In this document: positions 32,238 through 40,103 of the stretch, one piece after another | How the letters are laid out: each line of letters begins with the position of its first letter | How positions within the stretch are numbered: position 1 is the stretch's first letter | NCBI GenBank assembly: GCA_001275005.1 | Contig: JWZX01003266.1 | Location: 1 to 50,099 of the forward strand | Source: Chrysochromulina tobinii | Taxonomy: Eukaryota > Haptophyta > Prymnesiales > Chrysochromulinaceae | Length of the DNA stretch: 50,099 nt | Reading direction: 5' to 3' | The notes under the pieces: model-generated | What the model was told of the DNA's origin: nothing | Databases searched by the model: none | What the model saw: the letters and a program-made list of their open reading frames with translations, nothing else | Made by a program: the position numbers and the translations under genes

Positions 32238-32892
32238 GAGGTCGGCCTCGGCAGGTCCGCGACCAGTATTGATCGGGAAGTCCCTTGTTTCGGCAAACTA
32301 GTCAAGTCAAGTCAAGTCGAATCAAGACAAGTCAAATGCAGGAACAAGGGAATTGGGCGACGAACACTCGGCCGCCTTATCGGATCTCTGGTAGGGCACG
32401 CAGGATTAGGTGTTGAGGACGGGCGTGCAGGGGCGTGCAAGAGCACCCCGAAGAGGGCCGGTGCGGGCGCGCCGTCCTCGACCTCGCACCTCGCCCTAAG
32501 GGCCCTAACCTCGCCCGCCCGTCGGCAGCTTGGTCGCATACTTGGTCGGCAGCTGTTTTATCTAGTCCCCCGCCCGTCGGCTTGTAACAAGCTTACAAGG
32601 GTACTATCAGAACTATCAGGTCATATAGAGAGTAGAGGAGTCTCAGGGCCGGGAAGCGCACGGCCGGGTCACGCTACTCTCTAGAACTCGCTAGTACCCT
32701 CAGAGAGATCGGAACAACGCGCCAGACAAGCCCACACACCACCGGCCCACCGCACGCGCGATTTCGCGCGGTCGTCCACAACGAAGACGGGCCAAGGCGC
32801 AAGGGTCGAAGTCCATGTCGGAGTCACGGCGTCACGACTGACCGCCGTTCCGTCGTCGCTCCTCGCATCACAGCTCCTCCTCTCGCTCTTGC
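32238..32892. other. Intergenic, upstream of the PX gene and downstream of acyl-CoA dehydrogenase
   Basis: Contains a degenerate 5-bp tandem repeat at 32301-32335 and the 15-mer attaggtgttgagga at 32404-32418, shared with 17520-17534. No coding sequence. Confidence 0.55.
32301..32335. repeat. Degenerate gtcaa pentanucleotide repeat
   Basis: Begins gtcaagtcaagtcaagtc and continues with variants (gaatc, aagac, aagtc), about 60 bp upstream of the PX start codon on its coding strand. Confidence 0.85.
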
Positions 32893-34270
32893 TCAGGGCG
32901 CGAGACCGCCGTTAGGACGCGAGAAGATCTCGCGGCTGATGATCAGCCGTTGGATTTGGCTCGTGCCCTCGTAGATCTGGTAGATCTTCGCGTCGCGCAT
33001 GAGCTTCTCCACAGGGTATTCGGTGTTGAAGCCATTGCCCCCAAAGATCTGCACCGCATCGGCGGCGACCTTGTTCGCGTGGTCGCCTGCGAAGGCCTTG
33101 GCCATCGAGGCGAACATGGTGTTCTTGCGCCCTTGGTCGATCTCCCACGCCGACTTGTGCACAAGGCAGCGGCCTGCCTCGATGCCCATCGCCATGTCCG
33201 CGATCATGAAGGAGACGGCCTGGTGGTGCGCGATCGGCACGCCCATCGTCTTGCGCTCCTTGGCGTAGGCGATGGCCTCGTCCATCGCACGGCGCGCGAG
33301 CCCGACTGCACCCGCCGCCACGGGGGGGCGTGTGTGGTCGAAGGCGCCCATCGCGACCTTGAAGCCGAAGCCTTCCGCACCGAGCACATTGGCAGCGGGC
33401 ACGACGACATCCTCGAAGGTGATGCCGCGAGTGTCCGAGCAGCGCTGGCCCATGTTGATCTCCTTGCGGCCGACGGTGATGCCCGGCGTGTCGGCGTCCA
33501 CGATGAAGCCCGTGAAGGCTGAGCCGGCGTTCTTGGTCGGGTCCGTCTTCGCGAGCACGAAGAACCAGTTGGCCACACCACCATTAGTGATCCACATCTT
33601 CTGACCGTTGAGTACCCACGAGTCACCCTTCTTGACGGCGGTCGTCTTGGCGCCCGCAACGTCGGAGCCCGCGCCCGGTTCCGTCACGCCGTACGCCGCT
33701 TGCAGCGGCGCCTCCGTCAGCCGACCGAGGTACTTTTTCTTCTGCTCCGTGGTGCCTGCCAAGATGACCGGCGCGGAGGCGAGGCCGTTGGCCTCCATGG
33801 CGGTCATGATGCCCGTGCAGCCGTAGGCGAGCTCCTCGCCGATGATCACGCCCTCGAAGCAGCCAAGACCCAGGCCTGAGCAGGCGCGCACACGATGAAC
33901 GAGGGCGCTCAGGAGCGTCCAAGGACGCGCTCAAGGAACGGCACAGGAGGAGCGAGAGACGCGCACCGCCGCAATCCTCCGGCACGTGCGTGTTGACCAG
34001 ACCAAGCTCCCACGCCTTTTCGAACACATCCTGCGGGAACTCCATCGTCTTATCGTACTTGGCCGCGACAGGAATCATCTCGTTGAGCGCAAAGGAGCGG
34101 GCGAGCTCCTTGAGCGCATTCTGCTCGTCCGAGAGGGCGAGGTTGTATCCGCGAGCGCCGGCGAATTCGTCGTCATCAACTGTCGCTGAGCTGAAGCAGC
34201 GGCGCGCGCGCGGCAGCGCCGCCACCGGCGCCGCCGAGCGGATGGCGCGCTTCGAGACCGATCGCAACAT
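32893..34270 (-). CDS. Medium-chain acyl-CoA dehydrogenase, mitochondrial
   Basis: FAD enzyme of beta-oxidation that makes trans-2-enoyl-CoA and hands electrons to ETF. Exon 1 34270-33967, 91-bp intron 33966-33876, exon 2 33875-32893; 428 aa. An Arg/Ser/Ala-rich leader ([20 protein letters not shown]) is a typical mitochondrial targeting sequence. Close agreement with animal [21 protein letters not shown] joined to LGLGCFEG by the splice, [74 protein letters not shown] with the catalytic Glu near residue 403 in [10 protein letters not shown]. All active-site residues present, length normal. Confidence 0.97.
33876..33966 (-). repeat. Intron with internal short repeats (acyl-CoA dehydrogenase gene)
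   Basis: On the coding strand the middle holds ccttgagcgcgtccttgg then acgctcctgagcgccctcg, near-repeats of about 12 nt. Less regular than the introns in the GCNA, flavoprotein and helicase genes. Confidence 0.55.
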
Positions 34271-34339
34271 TCTTGATTGCGATTAGGACTTTCCAAGAAA
34301 ATCTTACCCAAGCACTACTATTCCGCAGAGGCCTTGATT

Positions 34340-34380
34340 AGTGTTCACAGACAAACTTTGTTCACAGACATGTCTTCACA
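34340..34380. repeat. Tandem ttcacagaca repeat
   Basis: gttcacagacaaactttg is followed by gttcacagacatg and ttcacagag. Lies between the flavoprotein stop (34406) and the acyl-CoA dehydrogenase start (34270). Confidence 0.75.
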
Positions 34381-34405
34381 GAGATTCTAGTGCGAGGGGT
34401 GCTTC

Positions 34406-36104
34406 TCACAGCAGACCCGGGATCGTTGGCGCAAACGGCCCGAGTGCGTCGCGCATCGCCTTGGCCGCCTGACGGGCCAGCTTGACGTGCGGCTCGTCGG
34501 GCTCCAATGGGATGGGTGTCGCCACCTCGCGGCCGACGCACGCATTGGCGGCCTCCATGCCCGTCACATACGCCTTCTCCTGAGACCAGCTGCCGTGCGA
34601 AGAACGCACGTAGTCGCCGCAGTACTTGACGTTCTCGAAGGCGGTGCTTCGCGTCGCTGGCAACAGCGGGTACGATCCGGGGCTGAACCATGTGACACTG
34701 TTGGGCAATCGCACGACCGCCGAGTCGAGCACCTTTGCGTTGCGGAGGGCGGGCACGATTGCCTTGAGGTGACCGTGCGCGCGCTCGACGAGGTCCGCGT
34801 CCGAGAGGGCCAGCATCGCCGCCGAGTTGTAAAAGTCGATCTCGATGACAGCTCCGGGTTCGTCATCGAACTTTGGCGCCTGGATGGCGCGAAGGTCAAA
34901 GAAGGTGGTGCCCGTGCCCTCTTCAAAGCCCCACGCCGGGTTGGCCGAGTACGGAAGGGTGACAGGGCTGTCGAACCAGAGGCGGATGGCAAGACAGTCC
35001 GTTCCGCGCAAGCGAGTGAAGCCACCAAACTCGCGAGTCGCCGCGAGCATCGGGGAGCTCGCGGCGAGGCCACGCAGCGCCGACACGCCGACGGCGAGCA
35101 CCACCTGGCCGAGAGGGCACTCAATTGCACTCAGAGATCAATCGTAGACCATCATAGGTCATCACAGCCGACCACCTGGGTCGTAATAGACAATCAGAGG
35201 TCATCACAGACAATCAAGTGGAGAGCACCTCATCAGCCTCGATGCGCGAACCGTCTGAGAGCTCGAGGGCCTCGATGCGCTTGGCGCTCGCCGAGGGCAC
35301 GAGCTGCGCCACGCGCACGCCCGCGCGCAGCTCGACGCCGCGCGCCGCGAGCTGCGCGAGCCACGGATCGAAGAGCAGCTCGCCCACGTCGCCCTTACAC
35401 CAGCGAACGTCGAATGCGCCCTGGCTCTTGAGTACGAAAAAGTAGGCCATGCCCATCGCGGCCGCTGCGGAGACTTGGGTGCCCGGCGCGAAGAGGCCCG
35501 TCAGGATCATCGGCTCGAAGGCCTCCTCGTACAGCCGCGACGAGACGCCCATCCGGGCACACAAGTCCCGAAACGTCATACGGTCGTACCGCTTCATGAT
35601 CGCCTCGTCGTTGAAGTCGAGCTCACTGAAGGCAGCCACGAGCGGCGCGGCGGTCGCGAGGTCGGTTGGCGGCAGGTTCAGAAACTTGGTGTACAAGCCT
35701 TGGGCCAGGCCGGTGGGCAGCCGCGGCTGATCCTTGAAGACGGGCCAGATCGCTTCCAGGCCCTTGGGCGAGTATTGGCCCTGCTCCGCGTACTGCGTGA
35801 AGACATCGTCGGCGTTGAGGCCCAGTTCGTCAACCAGCGCGAATATGTTGTGGTATTCGGACCAGAAGCCGTGCTGGCCGGCTTCGGCGCGGCGACCGCC
35901 CGCCGTTTTGAAGCCGTCGCGTACGAGACCGCCAACGCGGGGCGCAGCATCAATGAGGACGACTTCCACGCCCGGCTGCTTGCTCAGTTGATGCGCCGCA
36001 CTAAGGCCGCCCCAGCCAGCGCCGACGACGGCGACCTTGAGGCTAGCGGCGCAAGGTAATGCAACGAGCAAGAAAAGATTCACGGCCATCATGCACGCAC
36101 ACAT
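34406..36104 (-). CDS. FAD-dependent amine oxidase family flavoprotein, carotenoid-desaturase-like
   Basis: Exon 1 36104-35229 (292 codons), 124-bp intron 35228-35105, exon 2 35104-34406; 524 aa. The N-terminus MCACMMAVNLFLLVALPCAAS is a signal-like hydrophobic stretch, as in the first part of a plastid targeting leader of secondary-plastid algae. The dinucleotide fold is KVAVVGAGWGGLSAAHQL at about 24-42, ending VVLIDAAPRVGGLVRDG; HGFWSEYHNIFALVDELGL and FDVRWCKGDVGELLFDPWLA follow. The C-terminal FAD strand is ENVKYCGDYV, then SHGSWSQEKAYVTGMEAA, typical of the phytoene/zeta-carotene desaturase group. Probably a plastid carotenoid or related isoprenoid oxidoreductase; the exact substrate cannot be read from sequence. 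Confidence 0.9.
35105..35228 (-). repeat. Intron made of degenerate 10-11-nt repeats (flavoprotein gene)
   Basis: On the coding strand tgatgacctc, tgattgtct and gagtgc variants recur through the intron. The donor GAG|GTGCTC is echoed by GTGGTGCTC at the acceptor. Confidence 0.75.
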
Positions 36105-36287
36105 ACAGGATTCCAGAGAAGCAGAGATCGCGAAATGTGTGAAGAACCATTGACTGTGAAGACACTTTGGTCCCCGCTCTCGCGTGTCGCGAGCGCCGGA
36201 GCGCCGCCCGGGGCCCGGCCGCCCGTGGAACAATCGCGAATAACGTAAGAATAAAAAAGAATGATGCGGGGGTGACTGCAAGAAATG

Positions 36288-36343
36288 ATGGAGCATGCCG
36301 GGTCGCCGTGGCAGACACGCCTATGGCATGAGGCATGCTCCAT
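36288..36343 (-). other. Inverted repeat 3' of the LRR/DUF4864-like gene
   Basis: Arms atggagcatgcc (36288-36299) and ggcatgctccat (36332-36343), 12 bp perfect, 32-base spacer; begins 31 bp past the stop on the coding strand. Confidence 0.7.
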
Positions 36344-36373
36344 GCTCCATGAGGCCACGTGCTTGCCGGAGCG

Positions 36374-37357
36374 TCAGAAGACCTGTTGAAACCTTGTTGT
36401 ACCCGATTGCATCGGCAAGACGCCCTCCGTCTCAAAGCGCGTCGCCGCGGCCGGGTTCAATGGCTGGGGGCCTCCGACTCCACTGGTCATCCAGCAGTCC
36501 TTGTAGCCCGCTCGCTCCGACTGCTGCTTCTCGAGATAGAAGCAGAAGACGAGGAATTGCGAATGTGGGGGATGGAACCCTTCTGGACATGTTGAATACA
36601 CGACGAGGATGGACGCCTGCAAAAGGTCATCGAGCTGCTCGTCGTCCACCTGAACCTCACCCACCCAACCGTGCTTGGCCGTGCACATGACGCCATAGGC
36701 GGTTCGTATCATACCCGCAAAACGCGCGAGCGGGCCTGTAACCGCGCGGTTGGAGGGCGAGGCAAACTCGAAGCACTGCGCCATACCCTTGTCGTCGTTT
36801 GAATGCAAGGCGAGCATCTGGTTCGTCACGACCTGAACCGGGCTGAGCAATGGGGACGGTGCCATGCAGCAGCCGATGGCACGCCATTGGCGGCCCACGG
36901 CACCATCGGCCCATGAGCGCAGAGCCTGGAGCGAGAGCGGCGTGATCTGAGGACATCCTGACACGTCGAGGGTTGTAAGCCGGGTCAGCAAACGAAGCAA
37001 AAACGCGACCAACGCATCATCGACGTGAACGCAGCCGGCGAGCTCTAGGTGCTCCAGGTGCGGGCAACGCGAGACGTGCGCGCGTATCTCCGCGAAAGGC
37101 GTGTCTGCCACGAGCACGCAGCGTTGCTCAGCTGCATCTGCGTGCTGCTTGTGCTCCATCGAGACCTCGCGGCAGCCGCCGTGACCGATCGCGCGGCAGA
37201 AGATTGTGGCTGTGAGCTCGGGTGGGAGCTGCGGCGGCTCCGCTGGTTGCGGATCCAAAGTCGATGGTGTTAGCATGTGGGCGAGAGAGAAGAAGAGAGG
37301 GTTGTGAACGTTAACACGACAGATGTGAGAACCGGTGCTACGGGGTGTGCGGGTCAT
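36374..37357 (-). CDS. Leucine-rich-repeat protein with DUF4864-like domain
   Basis: 327 aa from ATG 37357; a second ATG (MLTPSTLDPQPAEPP) lies 27 codons in. ELTATIFCRAIGHGG may be a degenerate F-box helix. Three cysteine-containing LRRs follow: CPHLEHLELAGCVHVDDALV, LTRLTTLDVSGCPQITPLSL and a partial one, as in F-box/LRR proteins. From PLLSPVQVVTNQMLALHSND through FAGMIRTAYGVMCTAKHGWV the sequence matches my memory of DUF4864, a SnoaL/NTF2-like fold, ending with FLVFCFYLEKQQSERAGYKD. Function unknown; LRR plus DUF4864-like seems an unusual pairing. Single exon. Confidence 0.65.
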   Translation of the reverse strand: MTRTPRSTGSHICRVNVHNPLFFSLAHMLTPSTLDPQPAEPPQLPPELTATIFCRAIGHGGCREVSMEHKQHADAAEQRCVLVADTPFAEIRAHVSRCPHLEHLELAGCVHVDDALVAFLLRLLTRLTTLDVSGCPQITPLSLQALRSWADGAVGRQWRAIGCCMAPSPLLSPVQVVTNQMLALHSNDDKGMAQCFEFASPSNRAVTGPLARFAGMIRTAYGVMCTAKHGWVGEVQVDDEQLDDLLQASILVVYSTCPEGFHPPHSQFLVFCFYLEKQQSERAGYKDCWMTSGVGGPQPLNPAAATRFETEGVLPMQSGTTRFQQVF

Positions 37358-37990
37358 GTTCGAGTTGAGCTTGTAACCGTAGCAAAAAATCCTTCATCAA
37401 CATCAAGGGGCGCCTCTCAGCACTCAGGCCGCGCCTGTGACACTCAATGAGTCACGCGTGCGGGCGCCCCCGGGCTTGTGGGGAAACACTGAGAGGCCGG
37501 ATCTAAGCCCTATGGTGTGCGTGCGCCTTAGCCTGGAAAGTTTCGCGGTCGTGCCGGTCGTGTCCGCGCCGACCGTCGCGCCCGCCAGTCCTCCGACCTT
37601 ACCTCCGACTGCCGTCGCTGAAGCTACGACCGCCGAAGCTCCGACTGCGCGACTGGCCCCGAAGCTCCGACCGAGATCAAGCGTGTAGCGTGACTGACAC
37701 TGAGGGAGAATCAGTCTTGGCACTCGTCCTCCCCTTGTCACGACCATTTTTTGCGCTTAAAAAGAGCTGTTCTATTTCTTTTAACTAATAATACTTATTG
37801 GCGTGGATTGTGGATAACACGCACAGACACCGGCAGCGGCGCGGCGGCGGCGAGAGGGCGAAAGGGGCACGTCTGGGCCTCAGGGAGGGGGGGTGCGGGC
37901 TCTCGACCCCTGTGGCCACGCCCTGACCTCCTCCCCTCCTCGACCCTCCCCCTTCCGGCACTGCAGACTCCTCCTCCACCTCCTCTACGG
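37358..37990. other. Intergenic, downstream of the helicase gene
   Basis: No coding sequence recognised. An AT-rich patch with ttttaactaataatac lies near 37779-37794. Confidence 0.5.
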
Positions 37991-39043
37991 TCAATCGTCA
38001 TCATGGTTGTCGTTGCCCTCCTCTGGATCATACTGCACACGCCAGTGCACATGCTGGAGCGCGCGCGTGATGACGCCCGCCTCGTCAAGCTCTCGCCGGG
38101 TGAAAACGCACACAGACCTCCCCTTTTGGTACGCGCGCCCCGTGCGCCCGGCAATGTGGATGTACGCCTCGGCCGAGATCGGCATCATCGAGAGGATCAC
38201 GAGCCTCAGCTGTGGAAGGTCCAGGCCGCGGATCGCACTCTCATGCGCTACGATGAGCTTCCAGCGCTCCGCTCCCGCTCGCAGGGCTCGGCGGCCCGCC
38301 TCAAGCACGGCAGCCTCGTGCGCCGCACGGGCCTCTTCGTCACCCGCCCATGCGCCATCGTCCGATTGCATGCTATCCGAGTCATCCGTGGTCCCGGTCG
38401 CCACCGCCGCCTTCAGTTGTTTCGTGAGCTTTTCCGGCTGGGCCCACGCCGGAAGAGGCGCTGCCTCGCCGTTGCCAACAACCGTCGCCGACTCGTCGCT
38501 CGAGCTCGCCGCCGCAGACGTCGCTTCAGAGTGGTGCCTCGCAGCGGCCGTGCCGAGCGCACCGAGCTCGATGGCTCCGTGCACCCCCTCCGCTCGCAAC
38601 TCTGCGAGCACGTCCATCATCCTCAAGCCATCGCGCACCACGAGCAGCGCACGGCCACCCCGCAGCGCCTCCTCCGCCGCGAGCGCCGCGATGAGCGCCG
38701 TCTTGCGCCGCTCGCGGCACACGACAATCTCATGCGAAATTGCGCGGGGCACACCGACGGGCAGGAGCCCACCGCGCACGCCGTAGCCGGCCGCAGCTAC
38801 CGACGTTGAGGGCGCCACGTTGTCGTCGTCGTCGTCATCGTACTCCCCAGTGCCCGCAGTGTCCGCAGCTTTGGCGGCAGCCCCAGCCGCCGCCGCCATC
38901 TCCATCTCCTCGAGGAGTCGAGAGCGGAGCCGAGCACCGAGCTGTCGAGTGCCAAGCCAATCGTCGAGCTCGAGCTCTCGAATCTTGGCCTCCCACGATG
39001 CGTCCTGCACCGGCATGGCTGGGCGAGGCGCCCGCGCCTCACC

Positions 39044-39075
<32 letters not shown>

Positions 39076-39914
39076 ACGACGGCACCTGCGCCATAGCGGG
39101 CGTAGCGAGGCCAAGCTTGCCCGCGCTCTTACCTGAGAAGGGAGGCACTCAGAGAACATCGGAGGTCATCAAGAGGCAATCATGGCTCATCGGTGGCCGC
39201 TCTCCGACCTACTACAAATGCGAGGTCACGCATGACGCGCGCCGAGAGGGTTGCCGAGGCGAGAACGAGCTGCACGCGCGTGTGCTCGGCGTCCTTGCGC
39301 CGCTCGACGAGACGGCGCAGCGCCTGTGCCTGCGGCAGCTTTTCCATCGCGCGGTTGCGCCGGCTCCGGTTGAGCATGCCGCCCTTGCCCTTGGGGCCGA
39401 GGATCGCATCTGACTCATCGAGCACCAACGTCCGTAGCGTGCGCCGCAGATCGGCGAGCACCTGCTCGCCGCCGCGCGCCTCGAGCACAGCGTTCAGCTT
39501 TGCAAGCTGGCCCGCGGTCGCGATGAGCACTGGCGCGTCCTGCTGCGCCAGCGACGTCCGCAGCAGATCCGGTTCTGTGCCTCGTAGCAACACAGCCGCC
39601 ATGGGCGACAGCGCCTGCACGTGCTCGAGGGTTTGCACGGCCAGCTCACGAGTGGGCACGCACACGAGCACCTGACGCGGCACGCCCACGCGAAGCCGTA
39701 GCAGCAGCGGCAGCATGAAGCTGAGCGTCTTGCCGCTACCCGTCTGCGAGTGGATGGCAAGCGACTCACCGGCAAAGACGCGGCTCATCGCCGCCTGCTG
39801 GATGGGCAGCGGCCGACGAGCACCCATCATCCGCACGCGCGCTAGCAGCGAGGAGGGCAGCGGGATGCCACCGAAGGTGGTGCTGCTCGTCGCGGTCGTC
39901 ATGGACCGTCGCAT
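37991..39914 (-). CDS. DEAD-box ATP-dependent RNA helicase (DESD variant)
   Basis: Exon 1 39914-39209, 76-bp intron 39208-39133, exon 2 39132-37991; 615 aa. Motifs in order: RPLPIQQAAM (Q-like), Walker A SQTGSGKT at about 55, PTRELAVQ, TAGQLAKL, motif II LDESDA at about 164 in place of DEAD, motif III SATLS, then after a long insertion motif V ESAIRGLDLPQ and motif VI HIAGRTGRAYQKGR. Between motif III and the second RecA core lies an Ala/Ser-rich stretch; a second acidic Ser insert (TTDDSDSMQSDDGAWAGDEE) splits the second core. Motif V ESAIRGLD replaces the common TDVAARGLD. ATP and RNA binding residues look intact. The start could also be the ATG at 39902. Probably an rRNA or organelle RNA helicase, but the target is unknown. 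Confidence 0.9.
39133..39208 (-). repeat. Intron made of degenerate 11-nt repeats (helicase gene)
   Basis: On the coding strand: tgattgcctct, tgatgacctcc, gatgttctct, gagtgcctccc in succession. Shares ctgagtgcctccct with the GCNA intron. Confidence 0.78.
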
Positions 39915-40103
39915 TGGCTTTCTCACGCCAAAAGAGTGGCGAAAGAAGGCACGTCTTCGTTTCCCGTACTACAATTTGTATGTACGATTAAACTACCTGC
40001 AGCCAGCACATTTATTGGGGCCGAAAAGGCGACAATTTCCGAAAGAGAGCACGTCCTTGTTTGGATCTCCTCAAGGCGGCACATTCGCGGCACTCCACGA
40101 CGC
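39915..40103. promoter_or_regulatory. Probable bidirectional promoter region
   Basis: 189 bp between the divergent helicase (-) and HMG-DCD (+) start codons; no TATA box identified. Confidence 0.4.
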
